DNA of 64,000 nt from Rhodopirellula baltica SH 1 (GCF_000196115.1 NC_005027.1:5948001-6012000), one strand, 5' to 3'. Counted from the stretch's first letter, positions 9,741-18,887 are shown. Made by a program: numbers and translations. Notes: generated by a model from the sequence alone, not told the origin.

Positions 9741-12086
9741 ATGAACGACGGGGAAAACATGGCCACTTTCGATGAAACCAATGACAATGGCGTGGTCGCT
9801 GCGGTCAAGGACTACATGCGATTGCTGGAAAATGGAAAGGCTCCTTCGATCGAAGATTTTTTGGCTGGCTATGCCTCCATTGAAGAAGAGCTGCGTCCGG
9901 CCCTCGAAGGTTTGGCCATGCTGCATGGTGCGGGATCGCCGTCCGAACCCTCCACCACCGCTGTGGGGCCTGATGCGGAGTTCACGGCCAAACCGATCGG
10001 TGATTTCCAGATCGTTGGTGAGCTCGGCCGCGGAGGAATGGGCGTTGTCTATGAAGCCGTTCAGCTCTCTCTGGGGCGCAAGGTTGCTCTGAAGGTCCTG
10101 CCATTTGCGAGCGGTTTGGACGAAGTGCGTTTGCAACGTTTTCGCAACGAAGCTCACGCCGCGGCGGCTTTGCATCACACCAATATCGTGCCGGTCTACG
10201 CCGTCGGTAGCGATCGCGGTGTGCACTACTATGCAATGCAACTGATCGACGGACGCACGTTGGCCGACGTGATCGATGAGATGCGTCAGGAAGCCAAAAA
10301 CGGTAAATCAAATGACACCCGGCCGATGCGTGATTCGATCAGTGCGGCACCGACGCGATCGAACAACACGACGTCGATGGGCACCTCGATGGGGCGACGA
10401 CGGCACTATGAGTCCGCCGTCCGAATGGCACACGAAGCGGCGATCGCGATTGAGCACGCGCATCAGTACGGGGTCATTCACCGAGACATCAAACCGGGAA
10501 ACTTGCTGATCGATGGCGCCGGCAAGGTGTGGGTCACCGATTTTGGTTTGGCACACATCGAATCCGACACCAACAATCTGACTCGGACCGGCGACCCAAT
10601 GGGGACGTTGCGGTATGCTTCGCCCGAACAAGCGTCCGGGAACCGGATGATCTTGGATCACCGCACCGATGTGTATTCGTTTGGCGTGACGCTTTACGAA
10701 TTGCTGACCCTGCGGCCTGCAATCGAAGGCGAAGGTTTTCGCGAGTTGCTCAACGCGGTGATTGAGGTCGAACCACCATCACCGATGTCCATCGCACCGG
10801 ATCTGCCCACCGAGTTAGACACGATCGTCCGCAAAGCAATCGCGAAGCAGCCGTCTGAACGCTACGCGACAATGAAGGCACTGGCCGATGATTTGCAGTG
10901 TTGGTTGGACGACAAACCGATCCAAGCCAAACCGCCGACAGCACTCGAACGGTTGGCAAAATGGCGTCGCCGCAACAGTGGTTTGGTGGCGGCTGCGTTC
11001 GGGATGTTATTGATTGCCTCGGTCGCTTTGTTGGTGACTGCGTTGCTGGTTTGGCGAGAACAACGGCAAACACAACTGGCTCTTGACCGCGAAACCCAGC
11101 AACGTGAATTGGCGGAGGAAAGCTTTCAGCAAGCTCGTGCCGCGGTCGATGCCTTCAGTGAACTGAGTGAAAGCGAACTGGCTTACCGAGCGGGGCTTCA
11201 AGATGTACGTCGAACTTTCCTCGAGACGTCGTTGTCGTTTTATCGCGACTTCTTAGAGCTTCGTGCCGATGATCCGGCTCTGAAAAGCGAATTGGCAAAG
11301 ACTTCGGCTCGTGTGGAAGCCATGGTCGAGGAATTGCAGTTGCTCGAGAACATTGGACCGTTGTTACAGCTCTTGGAAGAGAGCGTGCAAAAAGAGTTGC
11401 AGATCGATCGCGAAAAGGCGGACGCGATCACCGATGCCGTCAAAATGCTTCAGTCCGAACGGCATTCCTTGGCCAATGAAAACCCAGGCAACCTGTCGAT
11501 TGAAAATGCCGATATGACAGCCCTGTTGGAATCATTTGATTCGTTCTTGAAGCAGAAACTGAGCCCTCAGCAAGTCGAACGTTTGCAACAAATCGCTCGG
11601 CAGCGTCGATTGCCATTCACATTCAAATCCGCCGAAGTTGTCGCGGCTCTTGAAATGACTCGCGAGCAACGAGTGCGGATCGATCAAATCATCGAAGAAA
11701 CGCGTCCTTCACGCCGTGGCGGGTTCGAGGGTGATCGAGGTCCTCGCGATCGTGATAATGGACGACGTGGTCCAGGCCCGGATGGGTTCGAGTTTGGAAT
11801 GCGAGGACGTTTTGATGGTGGACGGTTCGATGATGGGCGATCGCCTGATGGAAATGGTTCGCGGGGCGGACGGCCACCTGAATTCGGCCGGCCTCCTGAG
11901 ATGAATGGCCCACCTGAATTTGGTGGCCCACCGGGGAGGAAAGGGCCTTCGGGATTCAACGGTCCGCCGCATGACATGTGGAACTCCGACGGAACCCGTT
12001 ACACCGTTGAAAAGATCCTGGAGATTCTGACGCCCGAGCAGCGACAGAAATGGAACGAACTGATCGGCGAACCGTTCGTTCAGTGA
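9741..12086 (+). CDS. membrane-anchored Ser/Thr protein kinase with LTxxQ-rich C-terminal domain
   Basis: This 781-residue Hanks-type kinase has a glycine-rich loop at 94-101 (GELGRGGMG), catalytic Lys at about 118, an HRDIKPGN catalytic loop near 247, DFG and GTLRYASPEQ, so it should be active. A Ser/Thr-rich insert (about 190-220) interrupts the lobe before the catalytic loop. A single helix at about 413-437 anchors it in the membrane. The outer part contains three motifs resembling the LTxxQ signature of Spy/CpxP periplasmic sensors (LSPQQVERL near 606, MTREQRVRI near 638, LTPEQRQKW near 763), split by a Gly/Arg/Pro-rich tract. It follows an ECF sigma factor gene and probably modulates it. 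Confidence 0.9.
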   Translation: MNDGENMATFDETNDNGVVAAVKDYMRLLENGKAPSIEDFLAGYASIEEELRPALEGLAMLHGAGSPSEPSTTAVGPDAEFTAKPIGDFQIVGELGRGGMGVVYEAVQLSLGRKVALKVLPFASGLDEVRLQRFRNEAHAAAALHHTNIVPVYAVGSDRGVHYYAMQLIDGRTLADVIDEMRQEAKNGKSNDTRPMRDSISAAPTRSNNTTSMGTSMGRRRHYESAVRMAHEAAIAIEHAHQYGVIHRDIKPGNLLIDGAGKVWVTDFGLAHIESDTNNLTRTGDPMGTLRYASPEQASGNRMILDHRTDVYSFGVTLYELLTLRPAIEGEGFRELLNAVIEVEPPSPMSIAPDLPTELDTIVRKAIAKQPSERYATMKALADDLQCWLDDKPIQAKPPTALERLAKWRRRNSGLVAAAFGMLLIASVALLVTALLVWREQRQTQLALDRETQQRELAEESFQQARAAVDAFSELSESELAYRAGLQDVRRTFLETSLSFYRDFLELRADDPALKSELAKTSARVEAMVEELQLLENIGPLLQLLEESVQKELQIDREKADAITDAVKMLQSERHSLANENPGNLSIENADMTALLESFDSFLKQKLSPQQVERLQQIARQRRLPFTFKSAEVVAALEMTREQRVRIDQIIEETRPSRRGGFEGDRGPRDRDNGRRGPGPDGFEFGMRGRFDGGRFDDGRSPDGNGSRGGRPPEFGRPPEMNGPPEFGGPPGRKGPSGFNGPPHDMWNSDGTRYTVEKILEILTPEQRQKWNELIGEPFVQ

Positions 12087-12122
12087 TCGGGCGAAGGTGA
12101 CCTGAAATTGCCTGTTTTGACT

Positions 12123-12144
12123 AAAAGGTACCTGACACCTTTTT
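12123..12144. repeat. short imperfect inverted repeat AAAAGGT-N7-ACCTTTT
   Basis: The arms AAAAGGT (12123-12129) and ACCTTTT (12137-12143) flank the 7-base spacer ACCTGAC, and a GGTACC palindrome is nested on the left. It sits 37 bases after the kinase stop codon and ends in a T run, so it could act as a weak terminator. The sequence also resembles short dispersed GGTGTCAGGTACC-type repeats that I recall being scattered through many bacterial genomes next to REP-associated transposases. That resemblance is from memory only. Confidence 0.5.
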
Positions 12145-12154
12145 GAGGGTTTGG

Positions 12155-13429
12155 ATGCGGATTCTGGTGCTGACGGTGGGGACGCGAGGCGACGTGCAGC
12201 CGTACGTTGCGTTGGCCGTTGGACTGAAGAAGGCGGGGCACGAAGTGCAAATTTGCACGTGCCAGATCTTCGAAGAGTTCATTCGGTCACATGGGATCGA
12301 CTACGCTCCGTTGAACAACGACATTCGCGATTTCATGGAATCGGAAGATGGTCGAGTGGCGATGGAAACAACCACCAATCTGTTTCAGGCCGTTCGGGTG
12401 GGTGTGCGACTGATGCCAAAACTGACAGGAATGATGCATCGTCAAGTCAGTGAAATGTGGGCGGCTGCGGATGCTTTTCAGCCGGATCTGATTTTGTTCC
12501 ATAAGAAGGCCATCGGCGCCGAAGACTTTGCCGAACGGCTTGGTTGTCGCTGTGCCCTCGCGTTTTACCTGCCACTGTATGTGCCCACGGGGGAGTCGCC
12601 TGCGTTTGGGTTTCCAAGGTTGCCGCTCGGCCGTTGGTACAATCTTGCAACTTATCGTGTCATCGAATTCATCACGCGGCGCAGTGGTGGTCGCTTCGTG
12701 GGCAAGTGGCGGCGATCCCAAGGAATGTCAAAGAAGCGTCCACCGTACTTTCAGCACGCCGATGGCAGTCCCGTCGCCGCGTTGCATGCCTACAGCCCTT
12801 CGGTGATTCCAAGACCTAGCGATTGGCCCGATCATGCGATGGTGACCGGGTATTGGTTCTTGGATGGGGCGACCGAGTTCACCCCTGATCCAAGGCTGCT
12901 GTATTTTCTGCAGCAAGGACCACCACCCATCTACGTTGGATTCGGCAGCATCTTTGGGCGCGATCCACGAGCGACCGCCGAACGTGTCATCGAAGCGGTT
13001 CGCTTGTCTGGGCAACGAGCCATCTTGGCTCCGGGCTGGGGAGGAATGGACCTACGGGAATTCGATTTCCCCGAGACAATGCTTTCCATCGATGCCGTCC
13101 CACACGATTGGTTGTTCCCGCAAGTCTCCGCCGTGGTCCACCATGGCGGCTGTGGAACCACGGCGGCTGGCCTTCGCGCTGGTCGACGCACGATCATTTG
13201 TCCCTTCTTTGGTGATCAACCGTTTTGGGGGCGAGTGGTTCATGAACTGGGCGTGGGGCCGAAACCGATCCCACAAAGAAGACTCACGCCCGAACGGCTC
13301 GCCAAAGCCATTTCTGAAACGATCGATGACTGTGAAATGGAGTCGAGAGCAGAACAACTCGGCAAGCAGATTCGATCGGAATCGGGCGTGCAAAACGCGG
13401 TGCGATTCATTGACGGACGGAATGTTTGA
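12155..13429 (+). CDS. glycosyltransferase, GT-B fold (sterol/macrolide UGT-like)
   Basis: This 424-residue protein resembles GT1/GT28 enzymes that glycosylate lipids or small hydrophobic acceptors with a nucleotide sugar. The N-terminal motif MRILVLTVGTRGDVQPYVALAVGLKKAGHEV is the acceptor-side Rossmann start typical of sterol 3-beta-glucosyltransferase-like proteins. The C-terminal donor site is HDWLFPQVSAVVHHGGCGTT followed by CPFFGDQPFWG, which carries the HGGxGT and D-Q residues. A TTG at 12143 is possible, but the ATG at 12155 directly precedes the conserved strand. The acceptor is unknown; planctomycetal hopanoids, sterols or glycolipids are only guesses. It is probably transcribed separately from the kinase. 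Confidence 0.88.
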   Translation: MRILVLTVGTRGDVQPYVALAVGLKKAGHEVQICTCQIFEEFIRSHGIDYAPLNNDIRDFMESEDGRVAMETTTNLFQAVRVGVRLMPKLTGMMHRQVSEMWAAADAFQPDLILFHKKAIGAEDFAERLGCRCALAFYLPLYVPTGESPAFGFPRLPLGRWYNLATYRVIEFITRRSGGRFVGKWRRSQGMSKKRPPYFQHADGSPVAALHAYSPSVIPRPSDWPDHAMVTGYWFLDGATEFTPDPRLLYFLQQGPPPIYVGFGSIFGRDPRATAERVIEAVRLSGQRAILAPGWGGMDLREFDFPETMLSIDAVPHDWLFPQVSAVVHHGGCGTTAAGLRAGRRTIICPFFGDQPFWGRVVHELGVGPKPIPQRRLTPERLAKAISETIDDCEMESRAEQLGKQIRSESGVQNAVRFIDGRNV

Positions 13430-13576
13430 TCAGATCGAACGCTGGTATGACATGCATCGCTCGACCGCTCCAACGCCTCGGAAACAGTGGCCGGTTTCGG
13501 TTATCGTAAGAGGTTTCGCTTCGCTCAATGCCTTCGCCACTGTTCACTTGCTTCTTACGTCACTGCATCCCCATCG

Positions 13577-15355
13577 ATGATCCGAACCATTTTGTTGAGT
13601 CTCTTTGTCTCGTTTCCCGTCCTGACAATCGCGGCCGAACCAGTTCGGTGGTCGGCGGATTCGACGCAAGCGAGTGTCGTTGCAATGCACGGCAAAGCGG
13701 CGATGTGTGCTGGGATTGAGGGCGAGAGTTGGTTGCTCGACGGGCAGACCGCGCTGGAACCGCATGGGGCACGCGACGTTTTGGAATCGGGGGAGTATTC
13801 GCTCGTTGTTTGGGTGAATCCGTATCGTTTGAATTCTGGCCAACAAATCATCGCGGCCAAGAATCGCTATTCGTTGAATGAACGCGAGTGGTCGCTGATG
13901 CTAGATCGCAATCACCAGTTCAGCCTCTATGTGTATCAAGGTGGATGGCGAACCATTTCTGGGCCTGAGCCTGAACTCGGTCGCTGGTATCAACTCGGCG
14001 TGGTCATGCAGCCCGATTCAGCGGAGTTGTATGTCAACGGCGAACGCGTGGGATCGTTGAAGCTGGATCGGCCTGTGCAATTCACCGACGCTCCACTGAC
14101 TTTGGGTGGCGTGAACGACGATGGAATGGTTCGGCAAACATGGCACGGTGCGATTGATGAGGTTCAGCTTCATCCCCGAGCGTTCTCCTCTGACGAAGTG
14201 GCGGCATCCTATCGTCCTGTCACTTCGGTGCATGACATACCGATGCCTCCTCAACCGTTTCATTTGTGGGACGAGAGTTCACCGCTACCCCGGGCCGAAG
14301 ATCTGCCCGAGGTCGCCAACGTTGACTTTCATGTGATCAAGAAATGGGACAAACCCCGGGACGGATACACGTTCTTGCACGGGGTCGCGCTTACTCGGCA
14401 CCAAGGGAAGTTGTTTGCGTCGATCGGTCACAACAAAGGGGATGAAAACACGGTGACCGAGGAAGCCCAGTTTCGAGTCAGCGAGGACGATGGAAAGACA
14501 TGGGGGCCGTTGCAAGTCATTGACGCCGGCGCTGAAGAAAACCTGGCTGTCAGTCATGGAGTCTTTCTGTCGCACGGAAAAACATTGTGGGCATTCCATG
14601 GTGCCTACTACGGTCGAATGGACAACATCCACACGCGTGCCTATCGGATGAACGAATCCACGGGAGAGTGGGAGCGAATGGGCGTGGTCATCGAAAGCGG
14701 ATTCTGGCCTATGAACCAACCCGTTCGAATGGACGATGGCAATTGGATCATGCCGGGATTTCTCGGGAAACGTTATTCAGGGGACAACGTGTTCCCCGCG
14801 GCAGTTGCCATCAGCCATGGCGATGATTTCACCCGATGGGATTTGGTTCCGATTCCGGTGGACGCATTCATTCATCGAATGTGGGGTGAATCCAGTTTGT
14901 GGGTGGATGGTTCCACCGTCTTCAACGTCGCTCGCTACGGTGGGGACGCCAAAGCATTGGTTGCGAAAAGCGATGACTATGGTCGGACTTGGTCACCTTC
15001 CCAAATCAGCAATCTGCCGATGGCAACGTCCAAACCCGCGGCCGGTGTACTGAGCAACGGTCAACGGTATCTGGTCTGCACAACCGCAGACGGAAACGGA
15101 GGCAAACGATCGCCATTGACCATCGCCGTTTCACGCCCGGGCGAGAATGTTTTCGCGAAAGTGTTCGTCATCCGGCGAGCGATGAACGGGGACGCACCCG
15201 GTGAGTCCGCAACAAGTTTGAGTTTGTCGTATCCGTGTGCGATGGAATACGATGGCAAACTCTATGTTGGGTACTCCAACAATGGCGGTCGTCGTGCGAA
15301 CCAGAACAGCGCCGAGATGGCAGTGCTGCCGTTGGAGTCACTTCAAATCCCGTGA
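13577..15355 (+). CDS. secreted LamG/sialidase-like (BNR repeat) protein
   Basis: This exported protein of 592 residues begins with a clear signal peptide (MIRTILLSLFVSFPVLTIAA, cut before EP). A concanavalin A-like LamG domain covers about 45-220 (YVNGERVGSLKL, GAIDEVQLHPRAFS). The rest is a sialidase-type beta-propeller with Asp-box motifs SEDDGKTWG and SDDYGRTWS. Together this suggests binding and possibly hydrolysis of a marine polysaccharide or sialic-acid-like sugar, but I cannot confirm the catalytic residues. A longer frame starts at 13487, but the added 30 residues would bury the signal peptide. It is convergent with the DUF4956 gene, 24 bp away. Confidence 0.82.
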   Translation: MIRTILLSLFVSFPVLTIAAEPVRWSADSTQASVVAMHGKAAMCAGIEGESWLLDGQTALEPHGARDVLESGEYSLVVWVNPYRLNSGQQIIAAKNRYSLNEREWSLMLDRNHQFSLYVYQGGWRTISGPEPELGRWYQLGVVMQPDSAELYVNGERVGSLKLDRPVQFTDAPLTLGGVNDDGMVRQTWHGAIDEVQLHPRAFSSDEVAASYRPVTSVHDIPMPPQPFHLWDESSPLPRAEDLPEVANVDFHVIKKWDKPRDGYTFLHGVALTRHQGKLFASIGHNKGDENTVTEEAQFRVSEDDGKTWGPLQVIDAGAEENLAVSHGVFLSHGKTLWAFHGAYYGRMDNIHTRAYRMNESTGEWERMGVVIESGFWPMNQPVRMDDGNWIMPGFLGKRYSGDNVFPAAVAISHGDDFTRWDLVPIPVDAFIHRMWGESSLWVDGSTVFNVARYGGDAKALVAKSDDYGRTWSPSQISNLPMATSKPAAGVLSNGQRYLVCTTADGNGGKRSPLTIAVSRPGENVFAKVFVIRRAMNGDAPGESATSLSLSYPCAMEYDGKLYVGYSNNGGRRANQNSAEMAVLPLESLQIP

Positions 15356-15379
15356 TGATGCCGGCCGTCCACTGACGGA

Positions 15380-16054
15380 TCACATTGGTTTGGTGGCGAC
15401 CGACTCAACCGTGGGGATCGCGTTCAGAGCGGCGATCAGTTGGCTGGCGTCGGTGTCGTCTTGTGGTTGATAGCGGTAGACGAGTTCGAGTGAACCGCCC
15501 CGACGAGCGGTTTCTGCTGAAACGATCTCGTAGCTCTTGGTCAGTCGTTGCAGTTCGGATTCCCAACCACCGATCGAATGCAGCCCGACTTTCATGGTCA
15601 AACGCCATGTCTTGTCAGTCAGCGTGGTGGGCTTCTCGAGCTGGGGTGCGGGACGTCCGCCGTTGAACTGGGTTGCCCAAGCCAGCGTAATCAACCCCAG
15701 GAAGGACACCCAGTATTGACCGGCCCCGATCGCCATGCCGACGACCACCGCTGCCAAAACAAAGGCCACGTCACGAGTGGACGACACGGCAGCTCGGAAG
15801 CGAACGATCGATAGTGCGCCCACCAAGCTGAATGCTCGAGCGATGTTGTCGCCGATGATTTGAGTCGCCATCGCGATCAGCACGCTCATCAGAACCAACG
15901 TCAACGTGAGTTGGTCGGCGGTGTTGGCCGGTGATTTGATGCGAGCGATCAGAGCCACGGCCCATCCACACAACCACGCCAATACGAGTCGCGTGGCCAA
16001 TGTCGGCAGGTTGGCATCCACCTCGGTGGAAACTTGATTCAGCCACTCAGGCAT
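15380..16054 (-). CDS. DUF4956 membrane protein
   Basis: This protein of 224 residues has about four transmembrane helices in the N-terminal two thirds. The core NIARAFSLVGALSIVRFRAAVSSTRDVAF is the DUF4956 signature. The soluble C-terminal domain of about 90 residues has a ferredoxin-like alternating pattern. The start at 16054 overlaps the stop of the upstream VTC-domain gene by 8 bp (ATGCCTGA). DUF4956 genes are regularly next to bacterial VTC-domain and CotH genes, and this arrangement repeats it. A channel or membrane partner for polyphosphate is a plausible inference but is not shown here. Confidence 0.85.
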   Translation of the reverse strand: MPEWLNQVSTEVDANLPTLATRLVLAWLCGWAVALIARIKSPANTADQLTLTLVLMSVLIAMATQIIGDNIARAFSLVGALSIVRFRAAVSSTRDVAFVLAAVVVGMAIGAGQYWVSFLGLITLAWATQFNGGRPAPQLEKPTTLTDKTWRLTMKVGLHSIGGWESELQRLTKSYEIVSAETARRGGSLELVYRYQPQDDTDASQLIAALNAIPTVESVATKPM

Positions 16055-16841
16055 AGGACAGGGTCTCCGTGTTCCAATCGCATTCCGGCGACACTTCAAT
16101 CGCCGAATCGAACACAGGAACTGGTTGATCCAGGTTCCAGCAGCGAACAGCGGCTCGATACTTGGAGAACCCGGTCACTGGGATCGGAAATTCACGCAGC
16201 AGTTCTTTGAATCGATGCGGCATGATCCGGTGGAACTTCAGTTCCAAGATTTCCAGTTCGGTCGCTTTCACGCGTTGGGTCCGGTCAGAACCAGCCTCCT
16301 CGGATGCGACGTCCCAACCCGACGCCGGGCTGGCGTGCAGTTGGCTATCGATGGTCAATCGCATGTTCTGGCCCAGTTCCGATCCCATCCGAGCGAAACG
16401 TCGATAGTGAATTTGTGTGGTTGGTTGAAGCTGTTTTTTGATCGCCTGATCGCGGAACCAATCGCCCAGGGAAGCCTTGGGGGCAGGTGCTGATTCCGAA
16501 TCACGGGAGGCTCGTTCGAGTTCCCGCAGCGTGTTCATCACTTCGTCTTCGGATCCGACGCAGCGTGTCTTTTGAACTTCGTTCTTCTTTTTCGATTTGC
16601 TCTCGAGCCAAAGGTGCGATTCGCTGCCATATCGGCGAACACGATACTTTCGGCGACCGATGCTGCCGGTTTGGTGAAACAGATCCAGTTGAGGCGTGTC
16701 CAGGTACAGGCTGTTGACGTCGTACGTGTCACCCGATTTGCAGTGGGGATCCGCTGCCAAATGTTCACGGGCCCATTGCTTGACTTCCAATGCCAGCGAT
16801 GAGTCCAGTTGGTATTTCAGTTCGATTCGTTTGTCGTTCAT
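16047..16841 (-). CDS. VTC-domain polyphosphate polymerase-like protein
   Basis: This 264-residue protein matches the VTC tunnel domain, which in yeast Vtc4 makes polyphosphate from ATP. Visible marks are RIELKYQL at the N-terminus (basic tunnel residue), SLYLDTPQLDLFHQ, the basic strand GRRKYRVRRYG, LWLESKSKK with the metal-binding Glu, and late TRVKATELEILELKF-like strands. The frame extends upstream to 16931, but those extra 30 codons cover an inverted repeat and are not family-like, so I start at MNDKRIELKY. It lies between CotH (upstream) and DUF4956 (downstream, 8 bp overlap). No transmembrane segment is present, so the product is cytosolic or held by DUF4956. Confidence 0.85.
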   Translation of the reverse strand: MNDKRIELKYQLDSSLALEVKQWAREHLAADPHCKSGDTYDVNSLYLDTPQLDLFHQTGSIGRRKYRVRRYGSESHLWLESKSKKKNEVQKTRCVGSEDEVMNTLRELERASRDSESAPAPKASLGDWFRDQAIKKQLQPTTQIHYRRFARMGSELGQNMRLTIDSQLHASPASGWDVASEEAGSDRTQRVKATELEILELKFHRIMPHRFKELLREFPIPVTGFSKYRAAVRCWNLDQPVPVFDSAIEVSPECDWNTETLSYA

Positions 16842-16876
16842 GACGTGATTGAAAACTGGGAAAAGATTTTTGGTCG

Positions 16877-16917
16877 CAACGCCTCGCGGTCGCAACGTTG
16901 GCTTCCGCGAGGCGTTG
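16877..16917 (-). terminator. hairpin between the CotH and VTC genes
   Basis: A perfect 13-bp inverted repeat (CAACGCCTCGCGG at 16877-16889, its complement at 16905-16917) has a 15-base loop. It begins 21 bases after the CotH stop codon in the direction of transcription and ends 36 bases before the VTC start. On the minus strand it is followed by an A/T tract without an uninterrupted U run, so it may attenuate transcription or stabilise mRNA ends more than it terminates. Confidence 0.6.
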
Positions 16918-16937
16918 ATGGCAAGGAACAAGCGGTG

Positions 16938-18887
16938 CTACTTCAGCAGGAATTCGCGACGACCATCGGCGAAGGCCTTCAAGTTCATTGCACCGTGTCC
17001 GCGGCGTGGTTCTTCCGTGTGATCGGACACCTGTGTGTCGCTGGTCATCGCTTGGAAGGATTCAAACGTTCCCAATTTTCGCGTGTCCACTTTCATCAGT
17101 GGTTCGATCAGTTTGGCTTGAGACTGAACGAATGGTCCGAGGGTTTCCCAGTTCAGCGAATGCTCCGCGATGTGACGAACATTGGCGAGGTACGCCTCAC
17201 GGTATTTTGGAACCGCCAACACTTTGCTGCGAAGCGGTTTGGTCGGGTCATCCAATCCGATCAGCGGATCCAATCCAAGTGGAGACGCCGTCGATTCAGG
17301 TCCAGGGCCATTCGCACCGCGAGGGCCGTTTTGATCGGGACCGGCGAATCGACGAGGTCCATCGGAGTCACGTGGGCCGTCGAATCCTCTTGGGCCACCG
17401 AATTCATCCGGCCCACCAAACCCTCCGGGCCCACCAAATCCTTCGGGGCCACCAAAGCCATCGGGGCCACCAAAGCCGCCTGGTCCTCCGCGTCCACGAC
17501 CGCCTCGTCCGCCAGGCCCTCCGCGACCACCAGGACCGCCGGGGCCACCCGCTGCGCGGAAGGCTTCGTTCATATCATGTGGGATGAAGTGAAACACGTC
17601 GTCTTTGTCCAGCACGATGCTGTAGTCACTCGCTCGGATCCAGTAGCCGTCCGAGTTGATCAGGGCGTTGTCGAGTGCCAAGAACCAGAGCAAACCATCG
17701 ACGTTGACAATCGGTTCCAAAGCGGCAGGCAATTCATCCGTTGGGGTTTGTTCCAGCACACGGCAGAGGTCCACCAATCGTTGGAGATCTTTGTCGTTGC
17801 CTGATTTCTGCTCGAAAGGATGGCGATAGTTCTCCAAGTCTTCGCCGCGATATTCCAGTCCACCGCCACCACGAGGTGATCCGCTGACTTTCCAGCGTGC
17901 GCCTTTGCTGCTGCCAAAGTTTCGTTTGACAAAGTCTTTGTTGAATTGTTCGACGTTGGTGTACACACCCCAGTCTTCGCCATTGATGACAACGCGAACG
18001 AAGTTGGCTCGTGGTGCTGGGATGTGTTGATTTGCGATGTGCGAGTACAGCACGGTGCTCATCATCGAGTCGTCACTGGATCCATTGAGCAGGTTCAGTG
18101 TTTTGTAACCGCCGATCCGTTGATCTTCGTTGGCCATGTCGACCGAAATATTGAAAGACCGTTTGTAACCTCGCGGGACCATTCCATACGACGAGGCACC
18201 ACGGAAGCTGATGCCGCAATTGGGATACGATTTGCCATCGATGGTGATGGTGGCGGGAACTTCCACGTCGGTGCTGTGGAAGGTTTCCATTTCCTCTTCC
18301 CAGTCGTCATTGCTGAAGTCCAGAAAAACGGTGCGAACAACTTGAGGGTCGTACAGGTCACCTTTGATTGGAGAGACGGATTCTTTGGTGATGGTTTGTC
18401 CGGGAGTGGGCTCGGGACGATCGCGATTCATTCCAGGAGGGCCACCACCGCGTCGACCGCGGCCGCGTTCCGCTTCATCACCTGGAGGCGGGCCGCCATC
18501 GGCAGGAGGTCCAAATCCAGGGCCGGGGCCGAAGCCGGGCGGAGGACCAAAATCAGCCCCGCGGCCTTCGCCCCGATCTCGACCTTCGCCTGGCCCACGA
18601 CCTTCGCCACGACCGCGAAAGCCACCGGGTCCACCGAAGCCACGCTGCGTCGGGTTGGCGGCAAGAAAATCGCGAGCTTCTTTTCGCTCCGAATCGTTCA
18701 GCCAGCCATTGGCGTCGTCATCGAACTTCTCGACGAGTTCTTGATCAGCTTGGTCCGGACCCCCGGGGCCACCAGGACCAAATCCAGGCGGTTGAGCTTG
18801 GATGTTGGGGGAGCAACCGGGGCCGACGATCAAGGCGGCTCCCGCCATCAACAAGACCTTGGAACGAACGTGTGGAAAACGGAGCAT
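16938..18887 (-). CDS. CotH-kinase family lipoprotein with EF-hand and Gly/Pro repeats
   Basis: This exported 649-residue protein has a lipoprotein signal (IVGPGC, Cys at about 25). An EF-hand-like loop (DDDANGWLNDSERKEA) follows, then a long Gly/Arg/Pro tract. The CotH kinase domain is at about 170-470, with RNFVRVVINGEDWGVYTNVEQ, FNKDFVKRNF, then ALDNALINSDGYWIRASDYSIVL and FHFIPHDMNEAF. A Gly-rich repeat block (about 440-530, units like GFGGPD) splits the domain from a C-terminal helical part (YREAYLANVRHIAEHSL). CotH proteins are atypical kinases phosphorylating secreted proteins. The downstream VTC and DUF4956 genes form a recurring neighbourhood. The promoter faces the divergent gene at 19078. 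Confidence 0.87.
   Translation of the reverse strand: MLRFPHVRSKVLLMAGAALIVGPGCSPNIQAQPPGFGPGGPGGPDQADQELVEKFDDDANGWLNDSERKEARDFLAANPTQRGFGGPGGFRGRGEGRGPGEGRDRGEGRGADFGPPPGFGPGPGFGPPADGGPPPGDEAERGRGRRGGGPPGMNRDRPEPTPGQTITKESVSPIKGDLYDPQVVRTVFLDFSNDDWEEEMETFHSTDVEVPATITIDGKSYPNCGISFRGASSYGMVPRGYKRSFNISVDMANEDQRIGGYKTLNLLNGSSDDSMMSTVLYSHIANQHIPAPRANFVRVVINGEDWGVYTNVEQFNKDFVKRNFGSSKGARWKVSGSPRGGGGLEYRGEDLENYRHPFEQKSGNDKDLQRLVDLCRVLEQTPTDELPAALEPIVNVDGLLWFLALDNALINSDGYWIRASDYSIVLDKDDVFHFIPHDMNEAFRAAGGPGGPGGRGGPGGRGGRGRGGPGGFGGPDGFGGPEGFGGPGGFGGPDEFGGPRGFDGPRDSDGPRRFAGPDQNGPRGANGPGPESTASPLGLDPLIGLDDPTKPLRSKVLAVPKYREAYLANVRHIAEHSLNWETLGPFVQSQAKLIEPLMKVDTRKLGTFESFQAMTSDTQVSDHTEEPRRGHGAMNLKAFADGRREFLLK

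Noticed and set aside
17261-18744. Plus- and minus-strand frames over the CotH Gly/Pro tract
   Set aside because: Repetitive GC-rich coding sequence opens other frames by bias; only the CotH frame has family motifs.
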